Source of the DNA: a virus
Virus record (IMG/VR): IMGVR_UViG_3300046010_004909
Span: 1-23,628 of that record
Length of the DNA: 23,628 nucleotides
Strand: one strand, 5' to 3'
Positions within the stretch are counted from its first letter, which is position 1. Each line of letters starts with the position of its first letter. The notes beneath the pieces are model-generated. The model did not search any database and was not told the origin of the DNA. It was given only the letters and a program-made list of their open reading frames with translations. The position numbers and the translations under genes were made by a program. Shown here piece by piece: positions 6,071 through 11,011 of this stretch.

Positions 6071-6832
6071 ATGGCGCGGATTAGAAGCGTTCACCCCGGC
6101 CTGTTCACAGACGAGGCATTCATGTCTGCGTCTCCGCTCGCGCGGCTGCTCATGATCGGGCTTTGGACAGAGGCATGGGATGACGGCGTTTTTGAATGGA
6201 AGCCCATTGTCATCAAGGCGCGATTGTTCCCGGCAGACGCCTGCGACGTGGTTGCGCTTCTGGATGAATTGAGCGCGCTGCACGTCATCAAGCGAGTTGA
6301 GCGCAGCGGCAAGGCATGGGGACTTATCCGCAACTTCCGTAAGTTTCAGCGCCCGAAAAAGCCGAACAGTTCCGGCATTGCAATCGCTGATGACGTGGAA
6401 TTTCTCGGTCCTGAGCATGTCAGTTCCGAACCAGTTCCGAACCAGTTCCGAACCAGTTCCGAAATTCTTCCGCAGATGGAGGATGGAGGATGGAGGATGG
6501 AAGAGAAGAAGAAAGAAAAACCTTCGGTTTTAGAGCGCGAGGACAAGCCCGCGCCGAAACCCCGAAAGCCATCATCTGATGATAAGGTTTTTGACATCTT
6601 GACGAATGCCCTTTCGGATGCCAATGCTAGGGCCATAATCGAACATCGAAGAGCCAAGGGCGCTAAGTTGACCGAACGTGCCGCCGAATTGCTGGTCAAG
6701 GAATTTTTCAAGGTTCACAACCCGGACGACGCGGCGGAAACGATGATTGCGCAGGGCTGGCAAGGCTTCAACGTTGAATGGTATCGCAGAGCGCGACCGA
6801 CTGGAAAAGTGATAGAAGCGGGGATTAACTGA
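6071..6832 (+). CDS. Replication-initiator-like protein carrying internal iterons
   Basis: This 253-residue protein opens MARIRSVHPGLFTDEAFMSA. The N-terminal 100 residues (through GLIRNFRKFQRPKKPNSSG) look like the winged-helix domain of phage replication initiators and replisome organisers. The middle (about 115-170) is low-complexity and is encoded by iteron and purine-rich DNA. The C-terminal part (DKVFDILTNALSDANARAII to WQGFNVEWYRR) is a helical domain that could bind a helicase loader or helicase. In lambda, gene O has the same build, with an iteron-bearing linker between domains. The start is one base after the previous stop. The initiator role is inferred from domain layout and the repeats. 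Confidence 0.7.
   Translation: MARIRSVHPGLFTDEAFMSASPLARLLMIGLWTEAWDDGVFEWKPIVIKARLFPADACDVVALLDELSALHVIKRVERSGKAWGLIRNFRKFQRPKKPNSSGIAIADDVEFLGPEHVSSEPVPNQFRTSSEILPQMEDGGWRMEEKKKEKPSVLEREDKPAPKPRKPSSDDKVFDILTNALSDANARAIIEHRRAKGAKLTERAAELLVKEFFKVHNPDDAAETMIAQGWQGFNVEWYRRARPTGKVIEAGIN
6324..6332 (+). promoter_or_regulatory. DnaA-box-like site
   Basis: TTATCCGCA differs at one position from the DnaA box TTATCCACA. It lies about 90 bases before the iterons inside the initiator-like gene. The phage also encodes a DnaA domain IV protein, which makes the match interesting, but a single 8-of-9 match inside coding DNA can arise by chance. Confidence 0.25.
6421..6464 (+). repeat. Four 11-bp iterons (CAGTTCCGAAC)
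   Basis: CAGTTCCGAAC occurs at 6421-6431, 6432-6442 and 6443-6453, and again at 6454-6464 with the last base changed to A. Each unit contains the small palindrome GTTC-C-GAAC. Because 11 is not a multiple of three, the reading frame shifts through all three phases across the array and the encoded peptide is not a simple repeat. This means the DNA, not the protein, is what is conserved. A truncated unit (CAGTTCCG) occurs at 6367-6374. These are likely binding sites for the initiator encoded by the same gene. Confidence 0.85.
6476..6503 (+). repeat. Four 7-bp direct repeats (ATGGAGG) in a purine-rich tract
   Basis: ATGGAGG is repeated at 6476-6482, 6483-6489 and 6490-6496, then as ATGGAAG at 6497-6503. 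It is followed by an almost pure A/G run to 6520. The strand asymmetry and A-richness resemble the easily opened segment next to lambda-type iterons. It lies 12 bases after the iteron array, in the linker-coding part of the initiator-like gene. Confidence 0.7.
6517..6531. other. Small inverted repeat at edge of putative origin
   Basis: AAAACC (6517-6522) and GGTTTT (6526-6531) form a perfect six-pair stem around TTC. It closes the purine-rich side of the putative origin. The order iterons, then purine/A-rich tract, then inverted repeat is like that of oriλ. Alone, this short stem would not be significant. Confidence 0.4.
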
Positions 6833-6833
6833 C

Positions 6834-7415
6834 ATGGCAAACGACGCATCAGCCACGATGATTGACAGCGTTTTCCTCGCCAAGCTGATCCTGAGCGAGC
6901 TTTACAAACAGCCGGTTGAGGGGCTTGCCGAACGGCTCAAGGAACGCGCACCACGTGGGCTGACCGAAGAGGCTTTGAACGCGGCGGCTGAACACATCAT
7001 CCGCACCCATGGCAGCGGATCGTTTCCAAAATATCCGGCCTGCATTGCGGCAATCGAGAAGTTCCACGGCAACGCTTCTGCTGGCTTGCCGGTTCATGGC
7101 GCTGGCGGTCATGGCGTGACGAAAGACACCTACGCCGACATGGCAATTCAGTTTTGCCGCCGCGCTGGCGTGACCGGGTTTGCCGCGAAAGTCGTTAATC
7201 GCGAGCCAGCCAACGAAAGCCAGTGGCTGACATGGCAGGCGTATTTCAAATCAATCCAGATGCCCGGATTGGCCAGCCACATGAGATCTGCCCAGACAAT
7301 GACATTCCCATCGGATTGGCCATGGGAGTTTGACACTTTCTCACCTGTCGGATCGGCCATTCATCCGCCGGCATACATTGAAGCCGAGCGCATGGTTTAC
7401 AGGGGCGGCGTATGA
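6834..7415 (+). CDS. Hypothetical protein, probable replication partner by position
   Basis: I do not recognise this 193-residue protein. It starts MANDASATMIDSVFLAKLIL one base after the initiator-like gene ends. Residues 1-75 are helical (YKQPVEGLAERLKERAPRGL). A Gly-rich linker follows (GLPVHGAGGHGVTKDTYADM), then a second helical/Trp-rich domain (NESQWLTWQAYFKSIQMPGL). Its place directly after the initiator matches that of helicase loaders such as lambda P, but no Walker motif is present, and lambda P also lacks one. A replication role is inferred from position only. Confidence 0.6.
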   Translation: MANDASATMIDSVFLAKLILSELYKQPVEGLAERLKERAPRGLTEEALNAAAEHIIRTHGSGSFPKYPACIAAIEKFHGNASAGLPVHGAGGHGVTKDTYADMAIQFCRRAGVTGFAAKVVNREPANESQWLTWQAYFKSIQMPGLASHMRSAQTMTFPSDWPWEFDTFSPVGSAIHPPAYIEAERMVYRGGV

Positions 7416-7633
7416 GCGACACGGATCAAATGAAGATTGCAGGCTTCGGGCTGGGTGCATGTGCGAACGGGTTTATCGTCACCGTGACGTTCCAAGACGC
7501 TGAATGTGAGATCGAGGAAAACTACATCGCGACGGACAAGAACCATCTTTCCACACTTGTCAGCGGGTTTATCAGCCGCATTAGCGCGCCAACGCAACCC
7601 CTCAAGGTCATCAGCAAGGAGACGCGGCAGTGA
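7412..7633 (+). CDS. Hypothetical 73-residue protein
   Basis: I do not recognise this protein. The sequence is mostly short hydrophobic/beta segments (MKIAGFGLGACANGFIVTVTF) with an acidic middle (DAECEIEENYIATD) and a basic tail. Four-base overlaps link it to both neighbours (ATGA at its start, GTGA at its end), so it is almost certainly translated as part of the replication operon. There is no membrane segment and no nucleic-acid motif that I can name. Confidence 0.6.
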   Translation: MSDTDQMKIAGFGLGACANGFIVTVTFQDAECEIEENYIATDKNHLSTLVSGFISRISAPTQPLKVISKETRQ

Positions 7634-7896
7634 AGCCGATTGACGGGATCGACCTAGCCGATCTGATCCAGCGGGAAGCCGACGACTACATCCGCGAACG
7701 CACTGAAGAGGTCTTGAAACAGGTTCGCGCCATCGCAAGCCAGCGCCGGTCGTGGGCCTTCCTGATGGAAGCAAAGGCCAAGGAGATTGAGGAACTGCGC
7801 CGGAAGATCGAAAGCGCAGATATGAAACTGGAAGCCATGTCGAGGGGCGATTGGTCGCCGCTTCGTGAGGATAAACCAAAGGAACCCGGACAATGA
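7630..7896 (+). CDS. Hypothetical coiled-coil protein (GTG start)
   Basis: This is an 88-residue product translated from a GTG at 7630 that overlaps the previous TGA. It is almost entirely helical and charged: IQREADDYIRERTEEVLKQV then EAKAKEIEELRRKIESADMK, with heptad-like spacing indicating a coiled coil that probably dimerises. The C-terminus (DWSPLREDKPKEPGQ) is disordered. Small coiled-coil proteins of this kind are common in phage replication regions, often without a known role. It overlaps the next gene by ATGA. Confidence 0.6.
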   Translation: MKPIDGIDLADLIQREADDYIRERTEEVLKQVRAIASQRRSWAFLMEAKAKEIEELRRKIESADMKLEAMSRGDWSPLREDKPKEPGQ

Positions 7897-8183
7897 GCAA
7901 TCGAATGGACGTGAAGTCTTGGCGCAAGAGCCGCAACGGCAAGGCATATGCCGTCAGGATCGGATCGACATGGACGAATGACAAGGGCGTGACCTACATC
8001 GAGTTCGACGCGCTGCCATTGCCGGACGAACAAGGCCGCGTGTCGTGCTTCCTCGAACAGCCTCGCGAACGGGCAGAAACGGCACCAGAACGGCAAGAAC
8101 CCGGAGTGCAGGGCTTTGCCCGCCAGATGGCACCGAATGGCGCTGGCAAGGCTTCGCAGCTTGACGACGCGATTCCGTTTTGA
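7893..8183 (+). CDS. Small protein with SSB-like acidic C-terminal tip
   Basis: This is a 96-residue protein. The first 55 residues (SWRKSRNGKAYAVRIGSTWT, then NDKGVTYIEFDALPLPDEQG) predict a compact beta domain seen in many phage early proteins. A disordered Pro/Glu/Gln linker follows. The last residues are LDDAIPF, nearly identical to the DDDIPF tip of bacterial single-stranded DNA-binding proteins, which docks host partners such as PriA, RecO and exonuclease I. The layout of domain, linker and acidic tip is that of an SSB, though I cannot prove an OB fold. It lies in the replication operon and overlaps its upstream neighbour by ATGA. Confidence 0.65.
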   Translation: MSNRMDVKSWRKSRNGKAYAVRIGSTWTNDKGVTYIEFDALPLPDEQGRVSCFLEQPRERAETAPERQEPGVQGFARQMAPNGAGKASQLDDAIPF

Positions 8184-8194
8184 GGGGCGCAGGC

Positions 8195-8563
8195 ATGAAT
8201 GACGTTTTCACAGACGCAATTCGCGACACCATAGTGCGCAACCATGCTGGCGAGATTTACGCGCAACGAGCCAGCATCGCATCAAGAATGATTGATCCAT
8301 CAATGATGAACGTTCGCGACATCCGGCTGCCTTTATCGGCAGAAGCTTCCGTGTTGTTCGACCTATACGAGCCGCAAGTTATGCTGCGCGCAGAGGGGTG
8401 GGGCAACAAGGCCACTGGCGAGCGTCTCGGCGTGCAAAAACTGTTTACATATCAAGGCATCCGGCGAGACGACATTCCCGGTGCGGTTGCCATGCTGACG
8501 GAGCACATGATGCGAATGTTGGCAGACCAGCTTATGCGCGGCAAGCGAAACGACGGCCTGTAA
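8195..8563 (+). CDS. Hypothetical 122-residue protein
   Basis: The ATG at 8195 (MNDVFTDAIRDTIVRNHAGE) has GAGGGG about seven bases upstream, so it is preferred to an in-frame TTG at 8180. I do not recognise the family. The central part (ASVLFDLYEPQVMLRAEGWG) and the helical C-terminus (DIPGAVAMLTEHMMRMLADQ) look well folded. It is rich in Met and Arg and may contact nucleic acid. It belongs to the rightward early operon. Confidence 0.6.
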   Translation: MNDVFTDAIRDTIVRNHAGEIYAQRASIASRMIDPSMMNVRDIRLPLSAEASVLFDLYEPQVMLRAEGWGNKATGERLGVQKLFTYQGIRRDDIPGAVAMLTEHMMRMLADQLMRGKRNDGL

Positions 8564-8616
8564 CCTAGCCCATGCGTCGCGTTGAAACCGTCATCAATGG
8601 CAAGAGGGGATACATC

Positions 8617-9141
8617 ATGGCTCGACCGCGCAAGAAGCTGAAAGAGAACGTCCGCCGCCACCCATCTGGTGAGATTGTCCGTGCTGACATGGGCGAAAAG
8701 CCAGAGGACGTTATCGCCATTGCCAGCCGGCAGCCGCATCGCAGGGGCAACACAGACCCGCGCGCTGGCTTCGCACATGGCCGGATGCTTCTCGGTGGCA
8801 TCATCACGCAACGCCAGTTTGAAGCGGCTGAGGTGTTCATGAAACGCGCTGTTGCCTACATGGCGCTTGTGTCTGGATCATTGCCTAGGTTCCCATCCGT
8901 ATCGGCTGACATGGTAGCGCGTGGCATTGCTTGCGCGGCTGAATTGACCGACGAGCGCATTGCACAAGTGCGATCAGATTACGCCGAATTGCAGGACGCT
9001 TTGACCGATGGCGGGATGCACGCGGCGGGCAATAGCTTGCTGGTCAGGGTGTGCATCATGGATCGTGACATCGTGGCGCATTCGGAGATTGGCGATTTCC
9101 GTTGCGCGCTGAATTGCATTGCTCACAGGCTGCGCATTTGA
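8617..9141 (+). CDS. Conserved hypothetical phage protein near end of early operon
   Basis: The start at 8617 (MARPRKKLKENVRRHPSGEI) follows AAGAGGGG at good spacing. A longer form from 8572 lacks a ribosome binding site. The 174-residue protein has a basic N-terminus, a central motif DPRAGFAHGRMLLGGIITQR then QFEAAEVFMKRAVAYM, and a helical C-terminal half. The 'Arg-rich start, G-x-L-x-x-G-x-I-x-x-x-Q-x-x-A-A' build recurs in alphaproteobacterial phages just before late genes. Its function is unknown to me, and a late regulator is only a positional guess. Confidence 0.6.
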   Translation: MARPRKKLKENVRRHPSGEIVRADMGEKPEDVIAIASRQPHRRGNTDPRAGFAHGRMLLGGIITQRQFEAAEVFMKRAVAYMALVSGSLPRFPSVSADMVARGIACAAELTDERIAQVRSDYAELQDALTDGGMHAAGNSLLVRVCIMDRDIVAHSEIGDFRCALNCIAHRLRI

Positions 9142-9215
9142 TGCTTGACGGGTGGCGGCAAATCGTGCATTCGTCATCTGGACGCTGCGACATTTGCGCG
9201 AAGCGTTTTGTCTGA
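9141..9215 (+). CDS. Possible 24-residue CxxC micro-ORF
   Basis: A TGATG junction with the previous gene opens a 24-codon frame (MLDGWRQIVHSSSG, then RCDICAKRFV). The CxxC beside basic residues looks like half of a zinc knuckle, such as the N-terminus of an HNH or zinc-ribbon protein. The frame stops at 9215 and no second cysteine pair follows in frame. It may be a truncated remnant, a real micro-protein, or chance. Confidence 0.25.
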   Translation: MLDGWRQIVHSSSGRCDICAKRFV

Positions 9216-9265
9216 ATTTCCTATCGCTGGAAAGGTTGGACGCGACCCGGCGCAGCGCTGCAACG

Positions 9266-9497
9266 CTCACGGGTCATCTGGGGAGGGCTAGACCCTCTCC
9301 GTGAGTTTCGCCCGATATGGGCAACGAGTTGAGGCCCGGCAATGGACGCCACTTAGCCGGTCAAGAGCAAGGGAAGTGCCGCTCTTGCGCCTCAAGCTAA
9401 AACAAGACCTGCCACGCTTCGGCGCACCCCGGCGGGTTACTCATCAGGTTCGGGGCGCTTACGGCGATGGCCGGACCCCGACGCAAGCGACCATCGC
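9266..9497 (+). ncRNA. Candidate structured non-coding RNA with three-way junction
   Basis: Helices that can form on the + strand are: 9266-9270/9301-9305; 9280-9287/9293-9300 (eight pairs, one G-U); 9310-9313/9319-9322; 9329-9335/9389-9395 (TTGAGGC/GCCTCAA); 9336-9340/9356-9360; 9362-9368/9381-9387; 9406-9413/9431-9438 (eight pairs, two wobbles); 9415-9417/9422-9424 with a UUCG loop; 9450-9455/9476-9481; 9456-9460/9485-9489; and 9464-9470/9491-9497. Helices 9329-9395, 9336-9360 and 9362-9387 abut each other to make a three-way junction. The last three helices cross, implying a pseudoknot or alternative folds. All wobble pairs are valid only for a + strand transcript. No convincing protein is encoded here. 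The class is unknown; an HEARO/omega-RNA-like element is one possibility, but no IscB-type gene is present in the window. Confidence 0.6.
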
Positions 9498-9504
9498 GGC
9501 CTGA

Positions 9505-9687
9505 TCAATCCCGCGCAAGGCCATGGCGCTGATACATCGCCACAAGGATTGCCACGGTTCGGGATACGGGCATTGTGCCAGCCTCTAGCTTGGCGACGTG
9601 TTCGCGCCCTATGCCAAGCAGAAGGCCCCACTCTTTTTGAGTGAGGCCGAAATAGTGGCGGGTCGCTTGGAATGTGGCTGGGCTCAT
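9505..9687 (-). CDS. XRE-family helix-turn-helix regulator
   Basis: This is a 60-residue DNA-binding protein. The stretch MSPATFQATRHYFGLTQKEW followed by GLLLGIGREHVAKLEAGTMP is a clear XRE (Cro/C1-type) helix-turn-helix. It has the 'GLTQ.E...LLGI.R..V...E.G' signature and covers nearly the whole protein. There is no dimerisation or cleavage domain, so it is a minimal repressor or Cro-like protein. It is the last gene of a leftward three-gene unit and its start overlaps the middle gene by ATGA. The palindrome upstream of the unit at 10156-10170 is its most likely binding site, which would make it autoregulated. Confidence 0.85.
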   Translation of the reverse strand: MSPATFQATRHYFGLTQKEWGLLLGIGREHVAKLEAGTMPVSRTVAILVAMYQRHGLARD

Positions 9688-9884
9688 GGTGCTGACTGCC
9701 TTCCAATATAGGCAGCCTGTCCCGGCTGGACTGGCGTGTCGGAAAGCCGGACAACGGTAAACGTGCCGTCGTCCTCTTTGATAATGCGAACATACCCAAT
9801 GTCGTGCGCAATGGCATATGCCTCCGCATCATCGGCATTGAGCCAGTGGATCGTTGAAACCATATATTTGGGCTGGCTGGTCAT
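9684..9884 (-). CDS. Hypothetical 66-residue protein
   Basis: I do not recognise this protein. It begins MTSQPKYMVSTIHWLNADDA and continues with EAYAIAHDIGYVRIIKEDDG then TFTVVRLSDTPV. The sequence predicts a small alpha/beta domain with a helix (NADDAEAYAIAHDIG) between strands. An ATGA overlap joins it to the XRE gene, and 35 bases separate it from the upstream gene with AGGAGAG serving as ribosome binding site. It could be a partner or modulator of the regulator, but nothing in the sequence shows this. Confidence 0.6.
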   Translation of the reverse strand: MTSQPKYMVSTIHWLNADDAEAYAIAHDIGYVRIIKEDDGTFTVVRLSDTPVQPGQAAYIGRQSAP

Positions 9885-9919
9885 CTGGTTCTCTCCTGTG
9901 TGTGTGGACGGGGTGAGCG

Positions 9920-10126
9920 TTATGCCCAGCCCTTAGAAACGCGGCGGTTGTGCATAAATTCAATGGCGTCTGGAACTGAATTGAAAAGACGCTTTGAACC
10001 GCGCGTTGCGGTTGAGTTCCAGAACCAAACCCAGCCCCGTGGCCGCTTAACAACGATGCCGCAGTAAGCGCCTGATTTGGTGCGAACGTCGAAGCATTCA
10101 ATTCCTGCGCTGTCGATCTGATACAT
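9920..10126 (-). CDS. Hypothetical protein, first gene of leftward regulatory unit
   Basis: Two ATGs lie six bases apart. The one at 10126 (MYQIDSAGIECFDVRTKSGA) is chosen because AGGGAG is then eight bases upstream, whereas for the ATG at 10132 it would be only two bases away. The product has 68 residues, is basic and beta-rich with several Trp (KRPRGWVWFWNSTATRGSKR), and ends in a short helix (VPDAIEFMHNRRVSKGWA). I do not recognise the family. It is transcribed from the operator-overlapped promoter just upstream. Confidence 0.6.
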   Translation of the reverse strand: MYQIDSAGIECFDVRTKSGAYCGIVVKRPRGWVWFWNSTATRGSKRLFNSVPDAIEFMHNRRVSKGWA

Positions 10127-10152
10127 TTGCATATCTCCCTTGCTGATGACTG

Positions 10153-10181
10153 TTTGTAGCTAATAGCTACGGACAATGCAA
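10153..10181 (-). promoter_or_regulatory. Leftward promoter of the XRE unit
   Basis: On the minus strand TTGCAT (10181-10176), preceded by C to give the CTTG common in alphaproteobacterial -35 elements, is separated by exactly 17 bases from TACAAA (10158-10153), a four-of-six -10 match. Transcription would start about 20 bases before the first gene of the unit. The match is moderate, but position, spacing and the overlapping palindrome support it. Confidence 0.45.
10156..10170. promoter_or_regulatory. Operator: perfect 15-bp palindrome
   Basis: GTAGCTAATAGCTAC is a perfect inverted repeat of seven pairs around a central A. It lies between and partly over the -10 and -35 elements of the leftward promoter, and 39 bases before the first rightward gene. 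Occupation would block leftward transcription and might also affect rightward transcription. The XRE protein at 9505-9687 is the obvious candidate to bind it. Confidence 0.7.
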
Positions 10182-10208
10182 GCGCTATTTTTGGAAAGGT
10201 GAAAGAAA

Positions 10209-10316
10209 ATGAAGCCTTGCCCCGGTTGCCCAAACCCCAAAGCCTGCGCAAAGGCTGGCAAGTGCATGAAGCCCAAAAGCAAGCCAGCGGCTAAGCCCGG
10301 CAAGAAGGGCTATTGA
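10209..10316 (+). CDS. Micro-protein, Cys/Lys-rich, probable zinc binder
   Basis: This is a 35-residue gene with AAAGGTG about seven bases before the ATG. The sequence MKPCPGCPNPKACAKAGKCM contains four cysteines spaced C-x2-C-x5-C-x5-C, followed by a very basic tail rich in Lys and Pro. Four cysteines in 20 residues point to a single zinc-binding site. Similar small 'CPGCP...C...GKC' proteins occur in phages, usually without a known role. It heads the rightward late operon, just after the divergent control region. A nucleic-acid-binding role would fit the charge but is unproven. Confidence 0.65.
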   Translation: MKPCPGCPNPKACAKAGKCMKPKSKPAAKPGKKGY

Positions 10317-10318
10317 TC

Positions 10319-10396
10319 GTGTGGCGTGATCTGGGACTGATCGCCTGCCTAACTGCCTTATGGGTGGTTGCGCTGGTTGTTGCGTTCGCACGGTGA
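10319..10396 (+). CDS. Possible 25-residue single-pass membrane peptide
   Basis: A GTG two bases after the previous stop opens a 25-codon frame. It begins MWRDLGLIACLTALWVVALV and ends VAFAR. Nearly the whole peptide is one hydrophobic helix with a basic end, as expected for a single membrane-spanning peptide. The start is GTG and no strong ribosome binding site is seen, so it relies on coupling to the upstream gene. It fills the space between two likely genes almost exactly. Confidence 0.4.
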   Translation: MWRDLGLIACLTALWVVALVVAFAR

Positions 10397-10400
10397 CGCC

Positions 10401-10613
10401 ATGAACACCGAACAGTGCCGGTTGCGTGTTGCTGCTATCCACGTTTTGCAGTCACGCCACATGCCATTGCAGTTTGATAGCCCATGGCTCGGTGAACGGT
10501 TCCAGATTGCCGGCTCTGTCTTGCCCGATGAATGGCAATTTGGCCAAAGCGAACAGATCAAAGCCCGTTACGTGTCATGGCGCAGGCATAAGGGCGCATT
10601 GAGGTTCAAGTGA
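10401..10613 (+). CDS. Hypothetical 70-residue basic protein
   Basis: The ATG at 10401 is preferred to an upstream in-frame one at 10368 because it follows the micro-ORF stop with minimal overlap. The protein begins MNTEQCRLRVAAIHVLQSRH and is basic, with a C-terminus KARYVSWRRHKGALRFK that could contact nucleic acid. I do not recognise a family. The first 15 bases of the gene are identical to the first 15 of the next gene, the small terminase. It overlaps that gene by a TGATG junction. Confidence 0.55.
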   Translation: MNTEQCRLRVAAIHVLQSRHMPLQFDSPWLGERFQIAGSVLPDEWQFGQSEQIKARYVSWRRHKGALRFK

Positions 10614-11011
10614 TGAACACCGAACAGCCGTTTGACGATAAGAAAGCACGGTTCGTTCAGATCATTGCTGACGGTGGAACGCTTCGCGGGTCTGCCGCTG
10701 AACTCGGAACGACAACCACGACGCTAAAGCGCTGGTTGCGGGAAGATGAGGAGTTGCGTGCCCATTACGCGTGCGCGCGCGAGGATCAGGCAGACAGCTT
10801 TGCCGATGAAATCATCGAAACATCGCGTGACGCATCGCTTGACCCTAACGACCGACGCGTTCGGATCGACGCTCTCAAGTGGGCAGCCGGCAAGCGCAAG
10901 CCAAAGGTCTATGGCGACAAGCTGGCCATCGGCGGCGCTGATGATCTAGCAGCTATTCAGGTTCAACAGGTTCATCGTGTCATCGTCGATCCTAAGCATT
11001 CCAACGGCTAG
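10613..11011 (+). CDS. terS: Terminase small subunit
   Basis: This is a 132-residue protein. The N-terminal part contains a helix-turn-helix (ADGGTLRGSAAELGTTTTTL then KRWLREDEELRAHYA). It is followed by the family motif SFADEIIETSRDASLDPNDR and RIDALKWAAGKRKPKVYGDK, which is characteristic of phage small terminase subunits. The protein recognises the phage DNA to be packaged and regulates the large subunit as a ring-shaped oligomer. The start is the ATG of a TGATG junction at 10613. Its 3' end overlaps the large subunit gene by 35 bases, tight coupling typical of terminase pairs. Confidence 0.88.
   Translation: MNTEQPFDDKKARFVQIIADGGTLRGSAAELGTTTTTLKRWLREDEELRAHYACAREDQADSFADEIIETSRDASLDPNDRRVRIDALKWAAGKRKPKVYGDKLAIGGADDLAAIQVQQVHRVIVDPKHSNG

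Noticed and set aside
9280-9300. Stem 9280-9287/9293-9300 as a simple terminator of the early operon
   Set aside because: No T-run follows the stem, and the sequence continues into further interlocking helices, so it is better treated as part of the larger structured RNA.
9301-9504. 67-residue rightward frame with GTG start over the structured region
   Set aside because: It is Arg-rich with no recognisable pattern and no ribosome binding site. The same bases are better explained by RNA helices, including the three-way junction.
9949-9957. TGTGCATAA, a full match to the relaxed DnaA box on the minus strand
   Set aside because: It is a single copy inside a coding region far from the putative origin and is expected by chance in 23 kb.
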